Positions 7,303 to 15,291 of a stretch of 64,000 bases of DNA are shown piece after piece. The position numbers were made by a program, and so were the translations under genes. The stretch is from Paracoccus haematequi (GTDB lineage: Bacteria; Pseudomonadota; Alphaproteobacteria; Rhodobacterales; Rhodobacteraceae). Every line of letters starts with the position of its first letter. Within the stretch, counting starts at the first letter, position 1. Location: assembly GCF_900631945.1 (NCBI RefSeq), contig NZ_UZWE01000028.1, forward strand, positions 1 through 64,000, written 5' to 3'. The notes under the pieces are model-generated. The model ran no database searches. It was not told the DNA's origin and saw only the letters and a list, made by a program, of their open reading frames with translations.

Positions 7303-8433
7303 ATGGTTACGCGTCGTCAATTCGCTGCGGGGGCTGCGGCTTTCGTTGGCCTGTCCGCGCTCGGGGCTCCGCGCCGGCTTCTTGCGGGCCGCACGGATCG
7401 CCTGAACATCCTCTGCTGGGAGGGCTACAACTCGGACCAGGTGCTGAACCCGTTCCGGGAACTGCATCCCGACGCGACGGTGCGCGCCGAAAGCGGCACC
7501 TCGGACCCCGAGATGATCAACCGGCTGCGCGCCGGCGAACTGGCGGTCTGGGATCTGATCAACGTCAACCAGCCCTGGGCGCGCGGCGAGATGGCGCGCG
7601 ACAAGCTGATCCGGCCGCTGAACAAGGACCGCTTCCTGCCCTATTTCGCCAAGATGACGCCGGAATTCGCCAAGCCCTATCCGATGTCGTTTTCGGATTC
7701 CGGCGACCTGCTGGGCATGCCGCAGCGTTACGGCCCGTTCTCCTTCGTGGTCAATACCGACAAGATCAGCATCGAGACCGCCGAGACCGAGGGCTGGGAC
7801 CTGTTCTCGGACCCCGGCCTGAACAAGCGTTATGGGCTGCTGACCTATGACAACTGGAACGTCATCCACCTGTGCCTTGCCGCAGGCGTCGATCCGTTCA
7901 AGCCGGTCGAGGGCGCGGACGCCCAGAAATTCGCCGACAAGGCCAAGCAGATCGTCGCGGGCGCGCGGCTGATGACCGACGATCTGGTGGCGATGAACAC
8001 CGCGCTGATCAATGGCGAGATCGACTGCTATTTCACCGGCGGCAGCTACACCGCTTCGCCCGCGCGCTATGACGGCGCCAGCTTCGTGCGCGCCATCACC
8101 CCGCGCGGCGGCGGCTTCGGCGGCAAGGGCGGTGCCTCTTGGGTCGAGCTGACCTCGGCGGTGAACAACCCAGACCCGTCCGATCTGGCCGAGGATTTCC
8201 TGGAATTCGTCCAGAAGCCCGAGATCGCGCAACTGGTCGCGTTTTCGGAAGGCACCTACAACCCCGTCGCGCAGATGGGCAACCCCGAGGTGCTGGCCCG
8301 CTTCGACGCCGACATGCTGGACGCGATCCAGTATGACACGCTGGAAGAGGACATGAGCCGCTGCCACGAATTCGATGCGGTGCCGTCCTATGACGCGCTG
8401 CTGGCCACCTATGTCGCCGCGCGGCGCGGCTGA
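7303..8433 (+). CDS. ABC importer substrate-binding protein, spermidine/putrescine (PotD) type, Tat-exported
   Basis: The 376-aa periplasmic binding protein resembles the PotD/PotF group: after the signal it begins LNILCWEGYNSDQVLNPF, a typical start for this group, and later has the GSYTASPARYDG ligand-region segment. ATG 7303 has GGGAGAA upstream; it yields MVTRRQFAAGAAAFVGLSAL, a twin-arginine (Tat) signal peptide. It begins the importer block placed directly after the shell genes, so it most likely captures the amine that feeds the microcompartment, such as 1-amino-2-propanol, aminoacetone or a related cation. The ligand is inferred only from context. Confidence 0.85.
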   Translation: MVTRRQFAAGAAAFVGLSALGAPRRLLAGRTDRLNILCWEGYNSDQVLNPFRELHPDATVRAESGTSDPEMINRLRAGELAVWDLINVNQPWARGEMARDKLIRPLNKDRFLPYFAKMTPEFAKPYPMSFSDSGDLLGMPQRYGPFSFVVNTDKISIETAETEGWDLFSDPGLNKRYGLLTYDNWNVIHLCLAAGVDPFKPVEGADAQKFADKAKQIVAGARLMTDDLVAMNTALINGEIDCYFTGGSYTASPARYDGASFVRAITPRGGGFGGKGGASWVELTSAVNNPDPSDLAEDFLEFVQKPEIAQLVAFSEGTYNPVAQMGNPEVLARFDADMLDAIQYDTLEEDMSRCHEFDAVPSYDALLATYVAARRG

Positions 8434-8441
8434 ATCCGGCT

Positions 8442-8465
8442 GACCCGCGCCGGATCGCGCGGGTC
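8442..8465 (+). terminator. Intercistronic stem-loop / partial terminator after the binding-protein gene
   Basis: GACCCGCG (8442-8449) pairs perfectly with CGCGGGTC (8458-8465) over an 8-base loop and is followed by TTT. It lies between the binding-protein gene and the ATPase gene. Such hairpins commonly raise the amount of binding protein relative to membrane components by attenuation or by protecting the upstream mRNA. Confidence 0.55.
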
Positions 8466-8494
8466 TTTGCAATGCTTTTCGGGAAGGTCGCGCC

Positions 8495-9574
8495 ATGGGG
8501 GCCGCTGCATTCGTTCGACTGGAAAACATCACCAAGCGGTTTGGCACGTTCACCGCGCTGGACCGGATCAATCTGGACATTGCCGAAGGCGAGTTCCTGA
8601 CCATCGTCGGCCCCTCGGGCAGCGGCAAGTCGACGCTGATCCGGCTGCTGGTCGGCATCGACGACGTGACCTCGGGGACGATCAGCCTTGATGGCACCCG
8701 CATCGACACCGTGCCCGCGAACCGGCGACCGACCTGCATGGTCTTCCAGTCGCTGGCGCTGTTCCCGCATATGACCGTCGGCCAGAACATCGAGTTTCCG
8801 CTGAAGCTGCGCAAGATGGCGCCTGATGCCCGCCGTGCGCGGGCGCTGGAACTGCTGCGCCTGCTGCGCCTGCCGGAAAGCTATTACGCCAAGCGCATCA
8901 CCCAATGTTCGGGCGGCGAGCGGCAGCGGGTGGCGCTGGCCCGCGCGCTGGCCTTCGATCCGCGCATCATCGTCTTTGACGAGCCGCTGTCGGCGCTGGA
9001 CTACCGGCTGCGCAAGACGCTGGAAAAGGAACTGAAGGATCTGCACGCCCGCACCGGCAAGACCTTCGTCTACATCACCCATTCGCTGGAAGAAGCGATG
9101 GTGATGTCCGACCGCATCGCCATCATGCGCGCTGGCCGGTTCGAACAGATCGCCACCGCCGAACAGATCTATTCCCAGCCGGTCAGCCGCTTCGTCGCCA
9201 GCTTCATGGGCGAGGTGAACCTGTTCGACCTGAACGGCAGCGATTGGGGCGGGTTGCCCGTCAAGCTGTCGCCCCAGGCGCAGGCGGCGGTCGCGGTGCC
9301 GCCGGACTGGCGCGGCGCGGTCATGGTGCGCCCCGAACTGGTGCGCTTCCTGGCCCCGGACGAGACCGCGGATTTCACCCTGAACGGCCGGCTGCACGCG
9401 GAATATGCGCTTGGCTCGCGCGTGCAATACACGGTGCAGGCGGGTGACACCCCGGTCATCGTCGAACGGCCGTTCGAGCAGCGGCTGGGCAGCCGCAGCG
9501 GCGATCCGGTCCGGCTCGGCTGGGATGCCGGCGCCGTCCACCTGATCGCGGAGGTGGCACATGGAACGGCTTGA
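8495..9574 (+). CDS. ABC importer ATPase, PotA type
   Basis: The 359-aa ATPase has Walker A GPSGSGKST (about residue 46), the signature CSGGERQRVALARAL, Walker B IIVFDEPLSALD, the switch histidine in YITHS, and a C-terminal TOBE-like regulatory domain (about 270-359). It powers uptake of the amine bound by the protein at 7303-8433. GGGAAGG precedes ATG 8495. Its end overlaps the next permease gene by 14 bases, so the transporter genes are coupled. Confidence 0.93.
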   Translation: MGAAAFVRLENITKRFGTFTALDRINLDIAEGEFLTIVGPSGSGKSTLIRLLVGIDDVTSGTISLDGTRIDTVPANRRPTCMVFQSLALFPHMTVGQNIEFPLKLRKMAPDARRARALELLRLLRLPESYYAKRITQCSGGERQRVALARALAFDPRIIVFDEPLSALDYRLRKTLEKELKDLHARTGKTFVYITHSLEEAMVMSDRIAIMRAGRFEQIATAEQIYSQPVSRFVASFMGEVNLFDLNGSDWGGLPVKLSPQAQAAVAVPPDWRGAVMVRPELVRFLAPDETADFTLNGRLHAEYALGSRVQYTVQAGDTPVIVERPFEQRLGSRSGDPVRLGWDAGAVHLIAEVAHGTA

Positions 9575-10415
9575 ACGCCGGCTGGGGTTCCTGTCGGCCC
9601 TGCCGATCATGGCGCTGCTGACGCTCAGCTTCGTCATGCCGCTTCTGGTGGTCGCGGGCTTTGCGATCATGCCGCAAAAGGTCTTCAGCCTGGCGCATTT
9701 GCCGGATTTCTCGTCCTTTCGGGTCATCATCGAACAGGGCTATTATCGTTCGCTGCTGCGGTCGCTGGGGCTGGCCTTTCTGACCACGACGATCCTGTTC
9801 GTGATCTGCTGGCCGCTGGCCTATGGCATGGCCAAGGTCTTTGGCCGCTTCACGCTGGTCATCACCCTGGCGGTGGTGATGCTGCTGTTCGTATCGGAAA
9901 ACGTGCGGCTGTTCGGCTGGAACCTGACGCTGATGAAGGGCGGCCTGCTGGAAGGCCATATGCGCGCCTGGCTCGGCACCGGCTTTGAAAGCCCGCTTTA
10001 CGGCTGGCCGGTGATCGTCTTCGGCATGGTCTATGTCTATTTGCCGTTCATGCTGTTCCCGCTGGCGCAAGGCATCTCGCTGGTGCCCGACGACGCCCGG
10101 CTGGCCGCCGCCGACCTCGGCGCCGGGCGCTGGCGCATCCTGTTCCAGATCGAGATGCCGCTGGCCGCGCCCGGCATCATGGTCGGCTGCCTGCTGACCT
10201 TCGTGCTGTCCGCCGGCGCCATCGCCGAGGCCAAGCTGCTGGGCGGCCGCAGCGTCGTGGTGCTGACCGACGACGTGGAAAGCGCCTTCACCTTCGGCCA
10301 GAACTGGCCGCTTGGGTCAGCCCTGTCGCTGATGCTGATCGTCATCGTCGCGCTGTTGGTGCTGGTGCCGATCAGCCGCATCGACCTTGACACGCTGATG
10401 GGGCGCAAGAGATGA
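9561..10415 (+). CDS. ABC importer permease, PotB type
   Basis: The 284-aa inner-membrane protein has about six hydrophobic spans, starting with a long N-terminal segment (ALPIMALLTLSFVMPLLVVA). The BPD_transp_1 coupling motif appears as ARLAAADLGAGRWRILFQIEMPL (EAA-like loop, about residues 175-197). It pairs with the PotC-type permease that follows with a 4-base overlap. Confidence 0.92.
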   Translation: MERLERRLGFLSALPIMALLTLSFVMPLLVVAGFAIMPQKVFSLAHLPDFSSFRVIIEQGYYRSLLRSLGLAFLTTTILFVICWPLAYGMAKVFGRFTLVITLAVVMLLFVSENVRLFGWNLTLMKGGLLEGHMRAWLGTGFESPLYGWPVIVFGMVYVYLPFMLFPLAQGISLVPDDARLAAADLGAGRWRILFQIEMPLAAPGIMVGCLLTFVLSAGAIAEAKLLGGRSVVVLTDDVESAFTFGQNWPLGSALSLMLIVIVALLVLVPISRIDLDTLMGRKR

Positions 10416-11206
10416 CCGATGTCCGCCGCTCGACCCGCATCGCGCTTTACGGCTACGGCCTTCTGGTGCTGGCGGTCATGTATCTGCCGCTGGTCTCGGT
10501 CGGTTTCGCCGCGGTCTCGAAGGCGCGCTACCTGACCTTTCCGATCCGCCGCTATACCAGCGAATGGATGGGCGCCGCGCTGACCAGCCCGAACGTCAAG
10601 GACTTGGTCGTCACCTCGCTGAAGGTTGCGGTCACGGTGACGGTCCTGTCGGTGATCCTGGGCTTTTTCGGGGCGCTGGCCTTTGCCCGCTTTCAATGGC
10701 GCTATCGCGGCCTGTTCCAGAAGCTGATCCTGCTGCCGATCTTTTTCCCGCAGGCTGTGCTGGGTCTGGCGCTGCTGATTTGGTTCAATGCGCTTGGCGT
10801 GACGCCAAGCTGGAAGACGGCGGTGGTCGCGCATCTGGTCTGGATCGCGCCCATCACCACGCTGATCATCGCCATCCGCGCCTATTCCTTCGACCCCGCG
10901 CTGGAAGAAGCCGCCCGCGACATGGGCGCCTCGACGACGACCGTCCTGCGCGAGGTGACGCTGCCCTTGCTGATGCCCGGCATCGTCTCGGCGGGACTGT
11001 TCGCCTTTTTGCTGTCCTGGGGCAATTTCCCGCTGTCGCTGTTCACCAGCGGCGTCGATGCGACGCTGCCCAAATGGCTCTATTCGCGGATGGTGTCGGG
11101 CTACACGCCGCAGATCCCCGCGCTTGGCATCCTGTCGGTCATCGGATCGGCGGCGCTGCTTCTGGTCGGGCTGGCGCTGCTGCGCCTGCTGCGGCGGCGG
11201 AACTGA
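10412..11206 (+). CDS. ABC importer permease, PotC type
   Basis: The 264-aa membrane protein has six predicted spans and a clear EAA loop: LEEAARDMGASTTTVLREVTLP (about residues 165-186). It completes a binding protein-ATPase-two permease importer of the spermidine/putrescine class. The start codon overlaps the stop of the PotB-like gene. A 33-base gap separates it from the dehydrogenase gene. Confidence 0.92.
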   Translation: MTDVRRSTRIALYGYGLLVLAVMYLPLVSVGFAAVSKARYLTFPIRRYTSEWMGAALTSPNVKDLVVTSLKVAVTVTVLSVILGFFGALAFARFQWRYRGLFQKLILLPIFFPQAVLGLALLIWFNALGVTPSWKTAVVAHLVWIAPITTLIIAIRAYSFDPALEEAARDMGASTTTVLREVTLPLLMPGIVSAGLFAFLLSWGNFPLSLFTSGVDATLPKWLYSRMVSGYTPQIPALGILSVIGSAALLLVGLALLRLLRRRN

Positions 11207-11239
11207 CAGACAAAACAAAAATGACAGGGAAATCTACAC

Positions 11240-12019
11240 ATGCTGACATCCATCAAGGGAAAAAGCGTCCTGGTCACCGGCGGCTCGCGCGGCATCGGTC
11301 GCGGCATCGCGCGGGTCTTCGCGCGGCAGGGCGCGCGCATCACCATCGCCGCGCGTGACAGCGCGGCGATCGACGAGGTGCTGGCCGAAATGCGCGCTCT
11401 GGGCGCCGAGGCGCGCGGCGCCGCCTGCGACGTGACCGACTATGACAGCGTGCGCGGGCTGATCGACGACACGGCGGCGGCGCAGGGCGGGCTGGACATC
11501 CTGTGCGCCAATGCCGGCATCTTTCCGCAGGTCAAGATAGTGGACATGGACCCCGCCGATTGGGACCGGGTCATCGACACCAACCTGCGGTCCACCTTCT
11601 TCTGCGTCAAGGCGGCGATCCCGCATTTCGAACGCGCCGGCAAGGGCCGGGTCATCGTCACCTCATCGATCACCGGCCCGGTCACCGGCTATCCCGGCTG
11701 GGCGCATTACGGCGCCTCGAAGGCCGGGCAGCTGGGCTTCATCCGCACCGCCGCGATGGAGCTTGCCCGCTACAACACCACCATCAACGCCGTCATGCCC
11801 GGCAATATCTACACCGAAGGCTTGCAGGGCCTGGGCGAGGGCTATCTGCAAACCATGGCCAATTCGATCCCGCTGAAGCGGCTGGGCGATGTCGAGGACA
11901 TCGGCAACGCCGCGCTGTTCTTCGCCTCGGACGAGGCGGCCTATGTCACCGGCCAGCAGATCATCGTCGACGGCGGCCAGATCCTGCCGGAAACGCTGGA
12001 AGCCTTGCAGGCGATCTAA
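11240..12019 (+). CDS. Short-chain dehydrogenase/reductase, candidate 1-amino-2-propanol/aminoacetone oxidoreductase
   Basis: This is a 259-aa classical SDR. It has the TGGSRGIG NAD(P)-binding motif (residues 13-20), CANAGIF, the catalytic serine in TSSITGP, and YGASK with the Tyr-Lys pair. The C-terminus has the FabG-like VTGQQIIVDGGQ and a short ILPETLEAL tail. Together with the kinase that follows, an SDR is expected in the aminoacetone microcompartment to interconvert aminoacetone and 1-amino-2-propanol. The cofactor preference is not certain. It belongs to the same transcription unit as the importer and the kinase (11-base gap downstream). Confidence 0.88.
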   Translation: MLTSIKGKSVLVTGGSRGIGRGIARVFARQGARITIAARDSAAIDEVLAEMRALGAEARGAACDVTDYDSVRGLIDDTAAAQGGLDILCANAGIFPQVKIVDMDPADWDRVIDTNLRSTFFCVKAAIPHFERAGKGRVIVTSSITGPVTGYPGWAHYGASKAGQLGFIRTAAMELARYNTTINAVMPGNIYTEGLQGLGEGYLQTMANSIPLKRLGDVEDIGNAALFFASDEAAYVTGQQIIVDGGQILPETLEALQAI

Positions 12020-12030
12020 GGGGGAATGCC

Positions 12031-13035
12031 ATGATGGTCTCGCGTTTTCCCCTTGCCGAGCGGCTCAAGCACCTGGAAATCCTGTCGAACGCGGCACTTG
12101 ACCTGTGGCCGGTGCCCACGGGCGCGCAGTCGCGGCTTATCAACGTCTCCGAGAATGCCACCTATCTGGTCGAGGCGCCGGGCGGCTGGCGCGCCGTCCT
12201 GCGCATCCACCGCGCGGGCTATCACAGCCGGCGCGGCATCGAGCAGGAGCTGGCCTGGACTCAGGCGCTGGTCGCCGACGGGCTGGTCAGCACGCCCGCG
12301 CCGATCCCCGGCCGGGACGGCCACCTGGTGCAGGAACGTTTCGTCCCCGCATTGGACGAGACCCGCTACATGGTGCTGTTCCAGCACGCCGCCGGCACCC
12401 AGCCCGACGAAAGCGACGACCTGACCGTGCCCTTCGAGCATCTGGGCGCCATCGCCGCGCGCACGCATCTGCATTCGCAATCCTGGCCCCTCCCCGAGCC
12501 TCTGGAACGGCTGACCTGGGATCTCGACGCGGTCTTTGGCCCCAAGGCCACCTGGGGCGACTGGCGCGACGCGCCGAACGTCACACCCGAGGTGCGCGCG
12601 GTTCTGGAACAGGTCGAAACGGTGCTGCGCCGGCGCCTGACCGCCTTTGGCAAATCGCCCGACCGCTACGGGCTGATCCATGCCGATATGCGGCTGGCGA
12701 ACCTGCTGATCGACGGCCAGTCGACCTGCCTCATCGACTTCGACGATTGCGGGCTGGGCTGGTATCTTTACGATTTCGCCACCGGCATCAGCTTCATGGA
12801 GGATCATCCGCAGGTTCCAGCGCTGCGCGACGCCTGGGTGCGCGGCTATCGCAGCCAGCGCGACCTGCCCGATGCGGACGAGGCCGAGATCGACAGTTTC
12901 GTGATGCTGCGGCGCATGGCCCTGTTGGCGTGGATCGGCAGCCATATCGAGGCGCCCGAGCCGCAGGCCTTGGCGCCGAATTTCGCCGCAGTCTCGGCCG
13001 AACTGGGCCGTCGCTATCTGCGAACCGTCGCCTAG
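12031..13035 (+). CDS. APH-fold small-molecule kinase, candidate (S)-1-amino-2-propanol kinase
   Basis: The 334-aa aminoglycoside-phosphotransferase/choline-kinase-fold protein has the catalytic loop HADMRLANLL (H217, D219, N224) and the metal-binding IDFDD (D236, D238). A homologous kinase in the Mycobacterium smegmatis microcompartment was characterised as an (S)-1-amino-2-propanol kinase. Here it sits with an SDR, a phospho-lyase-type aminotransferase and an acylating aldehyde dehydrogenase, which supports the same role. AGGGGGAA lies before two adjacent ATGs (12031 and 12034); either could be used. It is the last gene of the locus; beyond it lie mobile-element fragments. Confidence 0.85.
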   Translation: MMVSRFPLAERLKHLEILSNAALDLWPVPTGAQSRLINVSENATYLVEAPGGWRAVLRIHRAGYHSRRGIEQELAWTQALVADGLVSTPAPIPGRDGHLVQERFVPALDETRYMVLFQHAAGTQPDESDDLTVPFEHLGAIAARTHLHSQSWPLPEPLERLTWDLDAVFGPKATWGDWRDAPNVTPEVRAVLEQVETVLRRRLTAFGKSPDRYGLIHADMRLANLLIDGQSTCLIDFDDCGLGWYLYDFATGISFMEDHPQVPALRDAWVRGYRSQRDLPDADEAEIDSFVMLRRMALLAWIGSHIEAPEPQALAPNFAAVSAELGRRYLRTVA

Positions 13036-13071
13036 CCGGGCAGACCACCGCCTGCCGAGCCAATTCGGCCA

Positions 13072-13125
13072 GAGATCCTGCGCGTCTTCAAGGAGAGCTA
13101 TCGCGTCTCTGGCGTGCGCAGGATA
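13072..13125 (+). pseudogene. Small IS3-family orfB fragment
   Basis: Eighteen codons read EILRVFKESYRVSGVRRI, closely resembling the conserved 'I..v..e.y..YGvRri' segment after the HTH in IS3-family OrfB. There is no transposase sequence on either side. It marks a mobile-element scar at the right edge of the microcompartment locus. Confidence 0.45.
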
Positions 13126-13227
13126 GCCGCGTTCGGCCATCGGGTCGATCATCAGCGTGCCGATGGCCGCCACCGCCGCCGTGGCCGTCCCGGCGATGAC
13201 GGCGAACATGCCCGACGCCCCGACCAT
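13124..13227 (-). pseudogene. Fragment resembling a TRAP transporter large permease (DctM)
   Basis: On the minus strand about 34 residues (MFAVIAGTATAAVAAIGTL, then IDPMAERGYPAHARDA) fit the DctM-family block in which a 'FA.isGs..AtaAaiG' helix is followed by 'lp.M...GY'. No family similarity continues on either side. The similarity call is from memory of the motif and should be checked. Confidence 0.35.
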
Positions 13228-13754
13228 GGCAGTGCCGGGCCGGAACCGTGTCCCGTGAGGACTTCGAAGGCCCGCGATCAGGCGGGCAGCTTGGGCGACC
13301 AGTTACCCAATGAGGTAGGAAGAAGGATTGCTCCACTCGGGCGGGCCCGTCCCGATGATCCCCGAGTTGGCTTGCCTCGAGACGCTGAAGCGAAGTTGGT
13401 TTCTTGCTCCAACAGTGCGTCTGGCTAGAATCAGTGTCGTTCATGCCCCTGCTCCAATGAGTATTTTGCGAGGGTTCCAAATATGCGGTTGCAGAAAGAA
13501 GATGGGTTTTAAACAATCCTGGGAAAAACACTTTAAAAACAAAAGCGAATTTTCGCCGCACTGCAGCTAAACAAAAACTTTGCCAGCGCAACACAGGCTA
13601 TGATATAAATGATTTGTTAATGAACAAATGCGTCATCAAGCAGAAGCGGCCTGCAAGGTTCGGAGGAATGCCTTGCCGAGGAGCGTTGAGCGATGAAAGC
13701 CGCTGAGGTGTAACGGGAGGAGTGGACGTGGACGTTGATCTGAAGGAGGGGCGC
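13228..13754. promoter_or_regulatory. Long intergenic region with AT-rich promoter of the catabolic operon
   Basis: About 500 bases without a convincing gene. The first half (to 13470) is ordinary GC-rich DNA with no recognised feature. From about 13480 to 13640 the sequence is strikingly AT-rich. Candidate promoter boxes are TTGCCA (13580-13585) and TATAAA (13604-13609) with an 18-base spacer, placing transcription start near 13616. The palindrome at 13612-13629 covers that start. Ribosome sites GGGAGG (13715-13720) and AAGGAGG (13743-13749) precede the alternative starts of the dipeptidase gene. Confidence 0.55.
13612..13629. promoter_or_regulatory. Palindromic operator candidate for the SorC-family regulator
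   Basis: ATTTGTT and AACAAAT form a perfect inverted repeat around AATG. The right half extends to TGAACAAATG (13621-13630), which recurs exactly at 24873-24882 upstream of the SorC-family gene and as TGAACATATG (23854-23863, minus strand) upstream of the FGGY kinase gene. Its overlap with the predicted transcription start suggests repression. Confidence 0.5.
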
Positions 13755-15236
13755 GTGGACCATGCGGCGTCGTCTGGCGTGCTGGCCAAGGTCGAGCCGC
13801 GCGAAGTCATGGGCTTCTTCGAGGCGCTGAGCGCCCGACATCGCTGCTCGCGCCACGAGAAGGACGCGGCCGACTATGTGGCGGATTTCGCGGCGGCACG
13901 AAAGCTGGTGTGCCATCGCGACGCGCTGCAGAACATCATCGTCAAGAAGCCCGCCACTCCTGGGTACGAAAACGCCCCCACCGTGATCCTGCACGGTCAC
14001 CTGGATATGGTGTGCAAGACCGACGAGGGAGTCAGCCACGATTTCACCAAGGGCGTCACGCTGAAGCTGGACGGAGACCGCATCCGCGCCGAGGGCACGA
14101 CGCTGGGGGCCGACAACGGCCTGGGCATCGCCTACATGCTGGCCTTGCTGGACAGCGACGACATCCCCCATCCGCCTCTGGAATGCGTGATGACCGCGAT
14201 GGAGGAGATGGGCAAGGTGGGCGGCGACGGCGTCGATCTGTCGCTGCTGTCGGGCAAGCGGATGATCGACTTCAACTGGATCGAGGAGAACCAGTTGCTG
14301 GCCGGCTGCTCGGGCGACGTGTCCTGCCGGATCGACGTGGACGCGGATTGGACTGCGCCCGTTGCGAGTGGCGAGACCTGGGCGCTGGAGATCGGCGGCC
14401 TGCGCGGCGGGCATTGTGAATTCGACATCCATTTCGAACGCGCTAATGCCATTGTCGCCCTTGGCCGCCTGTTGCGCCGCGCGATGGGTCAGGGCGGGGT
14501 CGAGATCGCCCGCGTTTCTGGCGGCGTGCAGAACAACGTCATCCCTGCCGAGGCCGCCGCGCTGATCCGCATCGAGGGCGGCAAGGTCGAGGCCGTGCGC
14601 CACGCGGTCGAGACGCTGGCTCAGGACCTGCGGGCCGAGTTCCGGCTGGCCGATCCCGACATGCGCATCACCCTGGCGCTGTCCGACCTCCCGGTCGAAC
14701 GGGTCTTTTCCGCCGCCGCCGCCAAGCGGCTGCTGGGCGTAATGCTGCTGCTGCCCGACGGCGTGCAGACCCAGAATCTCGAGGTCGCGGGCAACTGGGA
14801 AACCTCGAACAATATCGGGCTGATGGTCACCAACGGGGCAGGGGTCGAGATCACCTCGACCATCACTAGCGCCGTCACCTCACGCAAGCACGCGGTCCTG
14901 GACCGATTGATGCTGATTGCCGAACTGGCGGGGGAAGGGGTCCGCGCCAGGCAGATCGGGCTCGACGCGCCAGAGTTCCCCTGGAATCCCCAATCGCGGA
15001 TGCTGGCCATCGCGAAGGAAAGCTATGCCCGCGTAATGGGCCGCAAGCCCGAGATCCTGGTCTCGGTCTGCAGTCTGGAACTGGGCATGTTCACGCAGCG
15101 CATCCCCGGCCTGGACACGATCGGGATCGGCACGAACCTCTTCGATCTGCATTCCCCCAAGGAGAGCATGGATCACGCCTCGGTCGCGCGGGTCTGGCCG
15201 CTGATCAAGGACGTGATGCGGTCCCTGCGCAACTGA
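13755..15236 (+). CDS. pepD: Aminoacyl-histidine (Xaa-His) dipeptidase, PepD/M20 family
   Basis: The protein (493 aa from GTG 13755) resembles cytosolic PepD of the M20 metallopeptidases. Visible features are NIIVKKPAT, the metal site HGHLDMV, HDFTKGV, RAEGTTLGADNGLGIAYML (metal Asp), the catalytic TAMEEMGKVGGDG, and a C-terminal LHSPKESM with a metal histidine. It would hydrolyse dipeptides such as Xaa-His using one or two zinc ions. GTG 13755 has AAGGAGG five bases upstream; GTG 13728 and 13722 have GGGAGG and are possible. It heads an operon with an epoxide hydrolase and a sugar-type importer, an unusual position for a housekeeping-like peptidase. Confidence 0.85.
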   Translation: MDHAASSGVLAKVEPREVMGFFEALSARHRCSRHEKDAADYVADFAAARKLVCHRDALQNIIVKKPATPGYENAPTVILHGHLDMVCKTDEGVSHDFTKGVTLKLDGDRIRAEGTTLGADNGLGIAYMLALLDSDDIPHPPLECVMTAMEEMGKVGGDGVDLSLLSGKRMIDFNWIEENQLLAGCSGDVSCRIDVDADWTAPVASGETWALEIGGLRGGHCEFDIHFERANAIVALGRLLRRAMGQGGVEIARVSGGVQNNVIPAEAAALIRIEGGKVEAVRHAVETLAQDLRAEFRLADPDMRITLALSDLPVERVFSAAAAKRLLGVMLLLPDGVQTQNLEVAGNWETSNNIGLMVTNGAGVEITSTITSAVTSRKHAVLDRLMLIAELAGEGVRARQIGLDAPEFPWNPQSRMLAIAKESYARVMGRKPEILVSVCSLELGMFTQRIPGLDTIGIGTNLFDLHSPKESMDHASVARVWPLIKDVMRSLRN

Positions 15237-15291
15237 CGCCTGCCCGATTTCCCATCGCTAACCGACACCCGTTTGACAGGGAGGATACTCC

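Noticed and set aside
7303..11206. Housekeeping spermidine/putrescine importer unrelated to the shell genes
   Set aside because: Same direction, short gaps and placement between shell genes and the SDR/kinase pair argue for one functional unit, although the ligand is unproven.
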